From Bacteroides sedimenti (GTDB lineage Bacteria > Bacteroidota > Bacteroidia > Bacteroidales > Bacteroidaceae): a stretch of 64,000 bases of DNA. Below, one piece after another: positions 51,813-61,804 of this stretch. The stretch spans positions 496,001-560,000 of the forward strand of contig NZ_AP028055.1 in NCBI RefSeq assembly GCF_040365225.1, written 5' to 3'. How positions within the stretch are numbered: position 1 is the stretch's first letter; every line of letters begins with the position of its first letter. A program made the position numbers and the translations under genes. Below the pieces are notes generated by a model. That model saw only the letters and a list, made by a program, of their open reading frames with translations. It searched no databases and had not been told where the DNA came from.

Positions 51813-51842
51813 GCGGAAGCTGGGGGATTCGCCCCCCCCCGG
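51813..51842 (-). repeat. Inverted remnant of the tRNA-Ser 3' end
   Basis: On the minus strand the last 19 bases of the T arm and acceptor (CGAATCCCCCAGCTTCCGC) are exact, preceded by a G-run version of TCCGGGGG and followed by TAT as at attR. No rest of the tRNA is present. Scar of an earlier integration or inversion. Confidence 0.75.
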
Positions 51843-52132
51843 AATAATACATTCAGAATCTAATCAACCAATTAAGTGATGAGGTTACTGTTGTACTATT
51901 ACTATCCAAGGATGTAAAATGAAAAAACTATATATTGACATCTGCCTTGAGGGGTAAAATCAAGTGCTTATTTTTATCAAGAAATCTCTTTTGTATAATT
52001 CATGCAGTGTTAATCAATTGATAATTAGGTGTTAAATATATTTTAACCCAACTTCGGCTTGGAGAATGAGAATTCTTCTCGTTGTTTTCTGTCTTACTTT
52101 GTTACTTTTTGAGCTAATCTATTGGTAATGAA

Positions 52133-52191
52133 GCGCGGAACTTTTTATTTCACCCCCTATATATACAAAAATAAGAGATGATTTTCCGCGC
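52133..52191 (-). terminator. Inverted repeat downstream of the beta-galactosidase
   Basis: GCGCGGAA and TTCCGCGC arms 43 nt apart with an AT-rich interior, just past the GH2 stop codon. It may end the PUL transcript, though no T run follows. Confidence 0.4.
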
Positions 52192-52237
52192 ATTCATTTT
52201 CATTGTGAGATTAATCTATCCGTAATAAAATTGCTTT

Positions 52238-54913
52238 TCATCGTTTTTCACCAAATTCACTCTGCTGACGTTCTACTTCCTTCAATTTCTGCTCGTTTTG
52301 CCTTTTACGCTTATTGATTTCTTCCTGAGAAGAAGCCGGCTTGTTTTCCGAAGCATCTGTTTTAGACGGTGAGACTGTAGGAATCAATTCGGCTTCTGCT
52401 GGATTATAAACCATAGGGAATACCGATGGGTGGCTTTCAATTTCCAGTTCTGCACTGGCAGGTCTTTGTGAACCTTCAAATAAAACAGAAGCAGTTATTT
52501 TTATTTTGCCCGGTTTGGTGGTCGACTGAATCAAAGCTGGAGCTGTTCCCCAGCGTACCTCCACAGGATTTGCCAAAACTTCATTGTCTCCCAGCAATCG
52601 GCCTTCTCCTTCAACTTTGAACTTAACATAGTAATTACTCAACCGTTTTATGTTTCCATTATTATCGGCCACGGCTGCAACAACGGTCACAAAGTCAGAT
52701 CCATTGGCTTCGAGTTCTGTTCCTTCATTATCAACCCATAACAGTAGTTTTGATGGACGAAGTGCCGGGCATACCTTGTGTGTCGCCACCACTTTTCCGT
52801 CTATCAATCCCTCGGCTAGCAAGAATACTTCAGCCTGTTTCTGTTCTCTTGCCAGTTTCTTATCTACCATAAAGTCGAATACATCCTTGAAAGTAATGAC
52901 TGGCGATGGCATGCCTCCTAAGGATTTATCCTTTTTCCAGGTGTAGGTCTTTCCTCCTTTGTTGTAAGTGAGTCGTACCTCATCGCAGTTGGAATATACA
53001 GTTACATCTTTTGATGAGAAGGGCGACATTTCGTGAGCAATATAAACCATGGGGCCGGTTTCGGCAATCAGGTCGCTTTTTACCGGTTCTCGCTGTGCCT
53101 GAAACATATAATAAGAATATTTGGGCTGGCGGAAAACATCCATTATTCCACCGTAAAATGGATCAGGATGATAGCCGCGTTGATGATCGAATGAGTGCCA
53201 CAGGCATCCGCCCATATGCTGACGAGAAACACGATACAATGTTTCGTAGCAAGTGTATTGGTAAGAAGGATGTGCATAGTGTTGTGCCTGTATCAACATA
53301 GGTTGTTCGCCCCAGTTACGTGCCACACGGCTGGGGGAGTTATGACTGCTCCAGTCGTCTACATTATCTCCCCACTCGCGGGTGAAATAGGTCTTTGTCT
53401 TATCATAGTTACCCAAACGATCATGCTTATCAATATCTCCTTCAAATGGATGAGCAAAAAGAATAGAGAAATATTCACTTCCTCTTGCTTGTAAGTCGCA
53501 TGCAGAATTGGAGTAGGGGTAAGGATACTCTTTTTCAACCAGCTCTTTCGTGTTTTTGGCAAATGTTTCCGGATACCAGGTCTCATTCAGAATAGGTTCC
53601 CATAACCACACGCATGGGTGGTTTCGGTCTCTGCGTACCATGTTACGGATATCGCTGAATACTCGTTGCTCAAACACTGGCGCATTATTCCAGAATTGCC
53701 AGCCTGGGGTATTAACAATAACGAAAAGTCCCAGTTCGTCGCAGGCATCCATAAAAGCTGGATCTTGAGGACAGTGTGCATTACGAATAATTTTCAAACC
53801 TGCATCGCGTAATTTTTTCGCATCCCTCCAATGCGCATTATTGGCAACAGCATTACCCACAATTGCGTAATCCTGATGTCGATTGGCTCCAATCAGCGGA
53901 TTTTTATAAGGTCTACCATTCAGCCAAAATCCATCGACCCCTTTAAATTCAATGCTTCGGATACCAATTCTCTTACGATATCCATCAACCACTTTTCCCT
54001 TCTGATCTTTGATTCGTACATACAGGTTGTAAAGAGTGGGTGATTCGGGACTCCATAACATCGGATTTTTAAGCAGTATCTTATTGTAGAAACTTTCGGC
54101 GGCATTGGCGCTAACCATTACTTTCTCTTTCTGAATAGCTACCCTTCGTCCATCCGGTTGTTGCAGTTCAAATTCAGCTGTACCCTTAAAATTCTGTTGT
54201 GCTGAGTTTCGAATATGGAGTTTCAGCATAACCAACGCAGAACTTTCAGATACTTTGTCGTATGAAACGAATAATCCACCGCCCGCTTCCACGTTTTCAT
54301 AATTTGGATCGGTTATAAAAACATTGTTATGGGCTATCAACCAGCAATCTCGATATACACCTCCGAAATATGCAAAGTCAAGCATGTCCTGTTGTTTTCC
54401 GGGAGGGTACGACGGATCGTCGCTGTTGTCGGCCCATACGGCAATCACGTTGTCTTCATTCCATTTCAAAGCATCAGTTACATCGGTTACTACAGGAAGA
54501 TAACCGCCAAAGTGTTCGGTTAGTAGTTTGCCGTTTACATAGATTTTGCATTTTCCCATGATCGCTTCGAAATGCAGGAAAAGTTTCTTTCCTTTCAACG
54601 ATTCCTCGGGAGTGAAATGTTTACGATACCACACCTCGCCTTGATAGTTGCTGCAACCGCTGGCCTCAGTAGGTATATATTCTATTCCGTTAGGAAGTGA
54701 CACCATTTCCCAGTTTTTGTCATTAAAGTTAATGCTTTCGGCACCTGATGCCGTTCCTTTAAAGAATCGCCAAGCCGGATTCATGGAGTACACTTCACGT
54801 CCGGAGTTCTTCAGACAAAAGAAACCGGCTGTCGAAAATTCTGGTTGATGGCCTGCCCATATCGGCAAGCAGATGAGCCAAACAAGAAGAGCAATATTGA
54901 GCCTCTTTCTCAT
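52238..54913 (-). CDS. GH2-family glycoside hydrolase (beta-galactosidase-like)
   Basis: 891 residues with a signal peptide (LNIALLVWLICLPIWAG), so periplasmic or surface. GH2 order: jelly-roll sugar-binding domain (~45-200), immunoglobulin-like domain (~205-320), TIM barrel (~325-600). The acid/base Glu444 lies in WEPILNETWYPE and the nucleophile Glu513 in FTREWGD. A Pro/Ser/Glu-rich linker and charged tail (INKRKRQNEQKLKEVERQQ) end the protein, which is unusual. Works with the sulfatase to remove galactose-type sugars from a sulfated glycan. GH2 also includes glucuronidase and mannosidase, so the substrate is uncertain. Confidence 0.9.
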   Translation of the reverse strand: MRKRLNIALLVWLICLPIWAGHQPEFSTAGFFCLKNSGREVYSMNPAWRFFKGTASGAESINFNDKNWEMVSLPNGIEYIPTEASGCSNYQGEVWYRKHFTPEESLKGKKLFLHFEAIMGKCKIYVNGKLLTEHFGGYLPVVTDVTDALKWNEDNVIAVWADNSDDPSYPPGKQQDMLDFAYFGGVYRDCWLIAHNNVFITDPNYENVEAGGGLFVSYDKVSESSALVMLKLHIRNSAQQNFKGTAEFELQQPDGRRVAIQKEKVMVSANAAESFYNKILLKNPMLWSPESPTLYNLYVRIKDQKGKVVDGYRKRIGIRSIEFKGVDGFWLNGRPYKNPLIGANRHQDYAIVGNAVANNAHWRDAKKLRDAGLKIIRNAHCPQDPAFMDACDELGLFVIVNTPGWQFWNNAPVFEQRVFSDIRNMVRRDRNHPCVWLWEPILNETWYPETFAKNTKELVEKEYPYPYSNSACDLQARGSEYFSILFAHPFEGDIDKHDRLGNYDKTKTYFTREWGDNVDDWSSHNSPSRVARNWGEQPMLIQAQHYAHPSYQYTCYETLYRVSRQHMGGCLWHSFDHQRGYHPDPFYGGIMDVFRQPKYSYYMFQAQREPVKSDLIAETGPMVYIAHEMSPFSSKDVTVYSNCDEVRLTYNKGGKTYTWKKDKSLGGMPSPVITFKDVFDFMVDKKLAREQKQAEVFLLAEGLIDGKVVATHKVCPALRPSKLLLWVDNEGTELEANGSDFVTVVAAVADNNGNIKRLSNYYVKFKVEGEGRLLGDNEVLANPVEVRWGTAPALIQSTTKPGKIKITASVLFEGSQRPASAELEIESHPSVFPMVYNPAEAELIPTVSPSKTDASENKPASSQEEINKRKRQNEQKLKEVERQQSEFGEKR

Positions 54914-55024
54914 AATATTTTAGTTTGGAGTTAATATTCTTTGTTTTTTGCCCTTTCTGTTTAATGTATTATGAAAAGACAAATTTAATCTAATTCAGAA
55001 AGTTACATGTTGTATCAAATAAAA

Positions 55025-55057
55025 CAGGCTCTGGAAATTATTTCTTCCAGAGCCCTG
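55025..55057 (-). terminator. Terminator of the sulfatase gene
   Basis: GGCTCTGGAA/TTCCAGAGCC stem with 8-nt loop; on the minus strand TGTTTTATTTG follows. It lowers readthrough into the GH2 gene. Confidence 0.85.
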
Positions 55058-55080
55058 AATCATGTTTTTATCTAATTATT

Positions 55081-56493
55081 CTATTGCTCATTCTTTCCAA
55101 AGTTGAACAATTTAGATTCTGTGCGACATTTATCCATTAGCTCTTGAATCTCCTTTGCTTTCTCCGGATATTGTGCAGCCACATTATTGTCTTCGTGGAT
55201 GTCCTTACTTAGATCATACAGTTCGAATGTTGGCTTTCCGCTAGCCACTTTTTGGCGGATACCTTTCCAGTTTCCCATACGGATAGCCTGGCGGCCACCC
55301 TCTTCATGGAATTCCCAGTATAAGAATTTATGCTCTAGTTGTCCTTTCTTTGAAAAGATTGTGGGCAGCATTGATATTCCGTCGCTCTTTATTGGCATTT
55401 TAGTTTTAGTCAGTTCGGCCAATGTAGGCATTACATCCCAGAATGCACATATGTGATCGTTCTTTACGCCGGCTTTTACTTTTCCTGGCATAGACGCAAT
55501 CATTGGAACGCGGATTCCACCTTCATAAAGAGCACGTTTAATGCCTTTAAAAGGTCCGTGGCTTTTAAAGAAATCTGGTTCGGCTCCACCTTCGCGGTGA
55601 GGACCGTTGTCACTGGTAAAAATAACCAGTGTATTTTTGTCCAGCCCCAAATCCTTTAGTTCTTTCATCACTTGTCCCACATAAAAATCAAGGCGAGTTA
55701 CCATGGCTGCGAACGAAGCTTTTGGTTTATCTGAAGGATAATAACCATTTTTAGGATTGTATGGTTTTTCCTGGAACATGTTCTCATACATCTTATAGAT
55801 AGAATCGTGTGGCAGGTTCAGTTCAGCATGTGGCAAAGTATAAGTCAGCATGGCGAAGAACGGTTTGTTCTTGTTATCTTTGATAAATTTCAGTGCATTT
55901 TGATGAATCAAATCTTGTGAATATATCTTTCTGCCATCATTTTCGTTCTCTTTCAGGACCACTTTCTCTCTGTTGTGCCATAAATGGTCAGGGTAGTAGC
56001 TATGTGCCTGGCGTTGACAGTTGTATCCATAAAACTCATCAAATCCCATATCGCGTGGTTCAGAACCAGAACCAGGATATCCAAGTCCCCATTTACCGAA
56101 GATACCCGTAACATAGCCTGCAGATTTCATAAGTCTGCCAAGAGTGTAAGTTTTAGAAGTCAACGGATGTTGTCCTTCCGGAGCAATTTCTTCGTTTCCG
56201 CGAATCTGTGTGTGTCCAGTATGTAGCCCTGTCATTAACGAAGCTCTTGAAGGTGCACTTACTGTGCATCCGGCATAATTCTGAGTGAAAAGCATTCCGT
56301 TCTTAGCCAGTCGGTCAATATTCGGAGTTTTAATTATTTGCTGTCCGTAGCAGCCTAAATCGCCATATCCTAAATCGTCTGCCAGAATGTAGATAACATT
56401 TATTGGCTTTTCTTTTGCTGCAGCTTCACAATGAAGGACTGGTAATCCCAACAGTGCAGTGCTGGTTAAACTTAATAAAGTTTGTGCTTTCAT
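55081..56493 (-). CDS. Ser-type sulfatase (family S1)
   Basis: 470 residues with an N-terminal signal sequence. VIYILADDLGYGDLGCYG binds the metal; the signature CTVSAPSRASLMTG has Ser79 in S-x-P-S-R, so formylglycine must be made from Ser by an anSME-type maturase encoded elsewhere. A late TSDNGPHREGG metal motif is present. It removes sulfate from sugars before GH2 cleavage. Confidence 0.95.
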   Translation of the reverse strand: MKAQTLLSLTSTALLGLPVLHCEAAAKEKPINVIYILADDLGYGDLGCYGQQIIKTPNIDRLAKNGMLFTQNYAGCTVSAPSRASLMTGLHTGHTQIRGNEEIAPEGQHPLTSKTYTLGRLMKSAGYVTGIFGKWGLGYPGSGSEPRDMGFDEFYGYNCQRQAHSYYPDHLWHNREKVVLKENENDGRKIYSQDLIHQNALKFIKDNKNKPFFAMLTYTLPHAELNLPHDSIYKMYENMFQEKPYNPKNGYYPSDKPKASFAAMVTRLDFYVGQVMKELKDLGLDKNTLVIFTSDNGPHREGGAEPDFFKSHGPFKGIKRALYEGGIRVPMIASMPGKVKAGVKNDHICAFWDVMPTLAELTKTKMPIKSDGISMLPTIFSKKGQLEHKFLYWEFHEEGGRQAIRMGNWKGIRQKVASGKPTFELYDLSKDIHEDNNVAAQYPEKAKEIQELMDKCRTESKLFNFGKNEQ

Positions 56494-56566
56494 TCTTATA
56501 ATTTAATTAGTGTTTAGTTTGTTGGTTTTTATTAACAATCTTTTGTTTGGTATATAAAAACGGCAA

Positions 56567-56574
56567 CAAATATA
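56567..56574 (-). promoter_or_regulatory. Bacteroidota -7 element upstream of the sulfatase
   Basis: The minus strand reads TATATTTG, an exact TAnnTTTG, 73 nt before the start codon. Suggests sulfatase and GH2 can be transcribed separately from susCD. Confidence 0.5.
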
Positions 56575-56679
56575 CAAAAAAACGCTTAGCGTTGGTCTAT
56601 ATAATGAACTATTTGGCTTAAGCGATATTGATTAATGAAATTGATATCAGATTTAAGATTTCAACGTGATATTTTTTAA

Positions 56680-56718
56680 ATAAATAAGAGGAAACCAATC
56701 TGGCCTCCTCTTATTTAT
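56680..56718 (-). terminator. Terminator of susD
   Basis: TAAATAAGAGGA and its exact complement form a 12-bp stem with a 13-nt loop, 24 nt after the susD stop. Confidence 0.8.
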
Positions 56719-56741
56719 CATTTAATCTTTTAGTAAGACTA

Positions 56742-58580
56742 TTAATCAGCTGTATCCCACCAAACCGGTAAAGAATTGACGGTTGGTAATGTTGCTTCCG
56801 GATTTGATTTTTTTAAATTATCAATGTTATAATTCACCTCATGTGTACATTGTTGAAATCTGCGGATCCAATAACGTTCGTTATTCGGATCAGAATTATC
56901 AGTGAAGTGTGTTGCACTCTCGCTATCAAATTCATATGGTCTCTTGAAATCTGGATATACCACGCCAAAATCTTTAATATTCCCTGCACTATAATTGAAA
57001 CGACGCATATCATTCCAGTTTTGAAGTGAATAAGAGCATGCAATATACTTCTGCTGCATAATTTTTGCCATTGTCAGCTGTGCAGTTGTTTGGGCAACAG
57101 CAGCACTAGCAAGAAAATCATTTATAGCTGCCGCAGGAATTATTTGTTTTCCAAATTGAGTTTGATCGTATGTTGAAAGCTTTTCATTCATTAGTTCCAT
57201 GTGTGCGCGGATTCCAGCTTTGTATGCTGTTAATGCACCCGCTTTATCACCTTTACGGAATAATACTTCAGCCTTGATAAAGCAAAGTTCAGGATAGCAG
57301 AGTAGGTGTCCCGGTGCATCAGCTCTAGTATAAAAAGTACCAGTAGATATAATCTGATTTGTCTTTCCATTATAATTTGCTGCTATATATCTATCATCAG
57401 TGCCCCCATTTACTAGCCAGCTCAAACATTCCGAATAAATTGGAACATAGATTGAATCACCTAGTCTTGCTGTAACTTTAGAACTTGTATACCATATATC
57501 CATATTAATAGGTTTGCCGTCTTTATCATAGAATTTACCTCCGTACATATCCTGAGATCTGCTATAAATGTTATATGCAATAGGTCCGCTATTTTTACGA
57601 ATATCACTGTTAAACATATCTACGCCTTTCGTTCTGATATATTTCAGCGTTCCGTTAATACGGAATTGAGCACTTGGAACAAGGAGGTCTGTACGAGGAT
57701 CTTCTACGCCACTGCCACCTGTGAAGGTATTTGTCAATAAGTCGAGATACCATTTCGTGATGCGTGAAGTTGTGCTCGATAAATTTTGATGTTGTAATGC
57801 TCTTAGTGCAGCTTGCTTCGTGTCGCTACTATTGATATATCTCATAACAGTATTGTCTGAATTCGATTGCCCTGCTTTCTCTAAGGCCGCTAATACAGCA
57901 TCCGGATTATATCCTTTTTTCTTTGACAAATTATTCAACCAGCGTGCTTTCAGTCCATAAGCAAGTTTTATCCATTTATTAACATCTCCACCATTCCACA
58001 CATCTCCTTTGGAGAGAGGGGTAGCAGTTACAGGTTGAGACATTTCAAAATATTTAATTGCCTCATCCAACGTTTGGAGACATCCGTTAAAGATAGTCTC
58101 TCCATCATCGTATTTAGGAGTTATTTTATCTGTCAAAGCTTCCTTATATGGCATTTCACCATAAACATCAACCATTGTCATAAATCCCCACGCATGAATT
58201 AATTTTGCAGCACCAATATAATGCCAAGCTTCCTCTTTTGTCGCCTTATCAATCAGTGGTTCAAGATTGGCTGCTGTATAAATAAACCATGCCTGATATG
58301 GCCAGGTTGTAGTTCCAATTACCGGAGCCCACTTGATATTTTTATCATTTGTTGTTGTTCCGTAAGTTTTAGTAATATTGCCTGTAAACCAACAACCACG
58401 AGTACCTGAAGATTCATATGCATCTGAAAAATTTGTCTGGATTATCATTAATCTTTGGTCCGGCGTTGGAACTGTACTATTAGGCGTATTTGGATTGTCA
58501 TTTATATCCAGATAATCGCTGCATGCGTTTAAGCTAAACATAAATAGAATGCTTAAACTGAAATATATTAGTTTTTTCAT
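56742..58580 (-). CDS. SusD/RagB-family outer-membrane lipoprotein
   Basis: 612 residues. The lipobox ends at Cys20 (SLNACSDYLDIN). TPR-like helices form the glycan-binding lid on SusC; YLDIND and the RFQQCTHEVNYN end region are as in the SusD-like group. It hands the oligosaccharide to the TonB-dependent channel. Directly follows susC with a 41-nt gap. Confidence 0.95.
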   Translation of the reverse strand: MKKLIYFSLSILFMFSLNACSDYLDINDNPNTPNSTVPTPDQRLMIIQTNFSDAYESSGTRGCWFTGNITKTYGTTTNDKNIKWAPVIGTTTWPYQAWFIYTAANLEPLIDKATKEEAWHYIGAAKLIHAWGFMTMVDVYGEMPYKEALTDKITPKYDDGETIFNGCLQTLDEAIKYFEMSQPVTATPLSKGDVWNGGDVNKWIKLAYGLKARWLNNLSKKKGYNPDAVLAALEKAGQSNSDNTVMRYINSSDTKQAALRALQHQNLSSTTSRITKWYLDLLTNTFTGGSGVEDPRTDLLVPSAQFRINGTLKYIRTKGVDMFNSDIRKNSGPIAYNIYSRSQDMYGGKFYDKDGKPINMDIWYTSSKVTARLGDSIYVPIYSECLSWLVNGGTDDRYIAANYNGKTNQIISTGTFYTRADAPGHLLCYPELCFIKAEVLFRKGDKAGALTAYKAGIRAHMELMNEKLSTYDQTQFGKQIIPAAAINDFLASAAVAQTTAQLTMAKIMQQKYIACSYSLQNWNDMRRFNYSAGNIKDFGVVYPDFKRPYEFDSESATHFTDNSDPNNERYWIRRFQQCTHEVNYNIDNLKKSNPEATLPTVNSLPVWWDTAD

Positions 58581-58621
58581 ATTTACAATTACTTTATAAG
58601 TTTAAAAATTGATACCCACTT

Positions 58622-61600
58622 TTAGAATGTGATATTAATTCCGAATGACATCCCTGCAGTTGCTGGAACTCCACAATAGTCAATGCCGACAGAACTAGAT
58701 CCTGTTACACCTGCTCCTGCAGCACTAGTTTCAGGGTCCATCCCCTTGTAATTTGTCCACAATAAAAGATTGGTGCCTGTTACTGTTGCAGAAAGATCTT
58801 TTATCAACTTTGTTTTTTTCAACATGCTACTTGGAAAAGCATACGAAAGAGATACAGAACGCAAGCGTAGCCAGTTGGTCTTTGTCATGAAGTTAGCAGA
58901 TTCATAAGAGTAATAGGTCTCCCAATATTGTTGTATCAGATTCTTATCTGTGATAGTATAGGTTTTCTTTTCGAATTCTCCTGTAGTTGGGTTCTTTGCA
59001 ACTCCTGTTGTAGTAATCGATTCACGATTCATGCTTCTCTTGCTCATTCCAGTGGTAGTCATGAAATAATCTGTTCCATTGTAAATATCTCCACCAACTC
59101 GGTAGTCAAATAGAAATGAGAAATTCCAGTTTTTATATTGCAGACTATTGTTAAATCCACCTAGAAATTTAGGCTCTCGATTACCTATCTCATAAGTAGT
59201 TAGGCCATCAGATGTAGGCATTCCGTTATCCCAGTTTAGGATCATATTACCATCCTTGTCACGAGCATATTTAGATCCTGAAATAGCCATAAAATTCCCC
59301 TTATTAAACGAAGCCGCTTTTGCATTGCCTACTTGAACATCGGTTACATATAAAACCTCCAGTCCTTGTAGAAGATTGTCCACCTTGCCGCGGTTTCCAG
59401 ACATATTCAATGTCATGTCCCATGTAAAGTCTTTAGTTTTAATAGGAGTGCCTGTGATCGAAAGTTCCATACCTTTGTTATTAATGTCTCCGGCATTTGT
59501 TTTCATGAAAATATATCCGGTTGTTTGACTGGTACGCGGGCTTAGTAACTGGTTATAACTCCTGTTTGAATAGTATGTATAATCAAATCCGAAGCGTCCG
59601 TTAAAGAAACGGAGTTCGAGTCCTAATTCTACTGATTTAGTAATTTCTGGTTTTAAATACGGATTTCCTTTTGTCCAAGCATTTTCAAATCCGTTAGCCC
59701 CCAAAATAGTTATGATAGGATCATCCAGATAGGTGTTTGTTACATAAGGATCTGTATCCTTACCTACTCTGGCCCATGATGCGCGTACCTTACCAAATGA
59801 CAGTATATTGTTTTTGGGAATTAATTCTGTAAAGACAAAGCTACCTCCCACAGATGGATAGAAATATGATTGGTTATCTACAGGTAAAGTCGAAGTCCAG
59901 TCATTGCGTCCGGTTATAGTAGCATATAATATGTTCTTATATCCTGCACGGAATTCACCATATGCTCCAATAAGACGTTTTCTGCTATTGTATTGAGTTA
60001 TCGAACGATCTGTTTGAGCTGTATTTGTTATAGAGAAGAAATTCGGGGCTACAAAATTCCAACCTAATCGCCCGTTGGACGATGTTCGTGTATCTTCTAT
60101 TGTATTACCTAACAATAAGTTGAAATCGAAATCTCCGAATGCTTTTTTAAAGTTTAGCATCAGATTGGATGAGAGATACTCATATGTTCTATCATTTTCG
60201 GATAGCAAACCTTTTTGATATAAGAGCTCCACACCAGATCCTGGCTCTATCAATCTTCTGGTATTTGTCGTGTAATAGTCTGTACCGCCGGTATAGGCAA
60301 TATTAAACCAATCAACAACATCCAGTTTTAAGTTTAATGTTCCGGTAAAACGTGTCGTTTTATCATTGACCTTATTCCTGTTAACGATCCAGTATGGATT
60401 ATCAATATCTTCGTCAACTTGTTGCAATCCTTCAAACATACGATATTTTGAACCATCATCGTTTAACCAATGAGACATATCTTCACTCCTAGGCCATCGA
60501 TACACAGAAACCATAGCCCCTGTTCCACCAGAATTGTAAAGTCCGCCACTGGTTAGAGATTTATCAGCTGATGCAACTGAGTAAGCAACATTTGCTCCTG
60601 CTGTAAGTTTGCCATATTTCTGTTCTCCATTGAAACGGAATGTGTTTTTTATATAACCTGTTTCAGGGATAATTCCATCCTGATCGTACCGTGAAGCAGA
60701 AAGATAGAAATTCCCATTCTTATTACCTCCTGAGATATTTATGTTATTATCCCACGTGCCTGAACTCTTGAAGAAATCTTCTATGTTGTTATACATCTTT
60801 TCTCCAGTTTTGAATTTTTCGCCCCATGATTGAAGGGTATATTCATCTAATCCTCCGGCAGTGTTATAATATCCTCTTTTATATTGATCTTGTTGTTCCG
60901 GATACCGGTTTACCCAATTAGTACTAAACTTGGAACTAAGATTTACCTTAACATTTCCCTCTTGTCCTTTTTTTGTAGTAATAACTACAACACCTGCAGC
61001 AGCTTTCGATCCATATAAGGCTGCAGCAGCAGGACCTTTAAGTACCGACATGCTTTCAACGTCTTCCGGGTTAATATCCATAACACGGTTGCTATATGTG
61101 GAGTTTGTACGCATTGCACCATCAAATCCGCTATTACCACCTATATCTGTAGTGTTATCATAAATCATACCATCAATAACGAATAGAGGCTGATTGTCAC
61201 GTTCCAGAGAAGTACCTCCACGGATAACAATATTTGCCCCAGAACCAGCTCCGCCGCCACCTTGCGTAACGTTTACACCTGCAATTTTACCATTTAATGA
61301 ATTGATTACGTTGGTGTTTTTATTTTTTAGTATTTCATCACTTTTAATATCCTGTACAGAATATCCAAGTGCTTTCTTTTCCTTTTTAATACCCATGGCT
61401 GTTACAACAACTTCATCTAATGTCTTAGTGTCTTCTGTTAAGACAATATTAATAGTAGATGAAGTGCCAACTGCAACGGAAGTAGGTTTAAATCCAATAC
61501 ATGTAACAACTAAAGTTGCTTTTGCTTTTACTGTTAAAGTAAATTTACCATTCACATCAGAGATTATGCCATTAGAAGTTCCCTTTTCCGAGATACTTGC

Positions 61601-61804
61601 TCCAATAATGGCTTCGCCTTTTGTGTCTGTTACTTGGCCCTTTACAGTTATATTCTGTAATTGTTCTTTAATGCTGTATGAAGCATTTTTCCCGTTTGTT
61701 ACACTGGCTATTGCACTCAGACTTTCTCCTGTGGAGAATATTAAAGTGATAGCAAAGGCCGATAGACACCTTTTAGAAAACACTTTTAAGAATTGTTTAT
61801 TCAT
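58622..61804 (-). CDS. SusC/RagA-family TonB-dependent transporter
   Basis: 1060 residues. Signal peptide, then a carboxypeptidase-regulatory-like domain (~50-130; VTDTKGEAIIGASI), a TonB box region LDEVVVTAMGIKKEKKALGY, a plug domain (SVLKGPAAAALYGSKAAAG), and a long beta barrel ending in aromatic Phe. It imports the glycan bound by SusD using TonB energy. No regulator or anti-sigma gene is visible beside it. Confidence 0.97.
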   Translation of the reverse strand: MNKQFLKVFSKRCLSAFAITLIFSTGESLSAIASVTNGKNASYSIKEQLQNITVKGQVTDTKGEAIIGASISEKGTSNGIISDVNGKFTLTVKAKATLVVTCIGFKPTSVAVGTSSTINIVLTEDTKTLDEVVVTAMGIKKEKKALGYSVQDIKSDEILKNKNTNVINSLNGKIAGVNVTQGGGGAGSGANIVIRGGTSLERDNQPLFVIDGMIYDNTTDIGGNSGFDGAMRTNSTYSNRVMDINPEDVESMSVLKGPAAAALYGSKAAAGVVVITTKKGQEGNVKVNLSSKFSTNWVNRYPEQQDQYKRGYYNTAGGLDEYTLQSWGEKFKTGEKMYNNIEDFFKSSGTWDNNINISGGNKNGNFYLSASRYDQDGIIPETGYIKNTFRFNGEQKYGKLTAGANVAYSVASADKSLTSGGLYNSGGTGAMVSVYRWPRSEDMSHWLNDDGSKYRMFEGLQQVDEDIDNPYWIVNRNKVNDKTTRFTGTLNLKLDVVDWFNIAYTGGTDYYTTNTRRLIEPGSGVELLYQKGLLSENDRTYEYLSSNLMLNFKKAFGDFDFNLLLGNTIEDTRTSSNGRLGWNFVAPNFFSITNTAQTDRSITQYNSRKRLIGAYGEFRAGYKNILYATITGRNDWTSTLPVDNQSYFYPSVGGSFVFTELIPKNNILSFGKVRASWARVGKDTDPYVTNTYLDDPIITILGANGFENAWTKGNPYLKPEITKSVELGLELRFFNGRFGFDYTYYSNRSYNQLLSPRTSQTTGYIFMKTNAGDINNKGMELSITGTPIKTKDFTWDMTLNMSGNRGKVDNLLQGLEVLYVTDVQVGNAKAASFNKGNFMAISGSKYARDKDGNMILNWDNGMPTSDGLTTYEIGNREPKFLGGFNNSLQYKNWNFSFLFDYRVGGDIYNGTDYFMTTTGMSKRSMNRESITTTGVAKNPTTGEFEKKTYTITDKNLIQQYWETYYSYESANFMTKTNWLRLRSVSLSYAFPSSMLKKTKLIKDLSATVTGTNLLLWTNYKGMDPETSAAGAGVTGSSSVGIDYCGVPATAGMSFGINITF

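Larger units (their letters stand above)
51564..52237. other. Intergenic region right of the prophage
   Basis: 674 nt without a convincing gene. It holds the inverted tRNA remnant (51813-51842) and a long inverted repeat (52133-52191). AT-rich otherwise. Confidence 0.5.

Noticed and set aside
51813..51900. A second tRNA gene on the minus strand
   Set aside because: Only the T arm and acceptor 3' part are present; no D arm or anticodon arm upstream.
51918..51956. A 12-codon ORF starting MKKLYIDICLEG
   Set aside because: Too short, isolated, with no coding signal.
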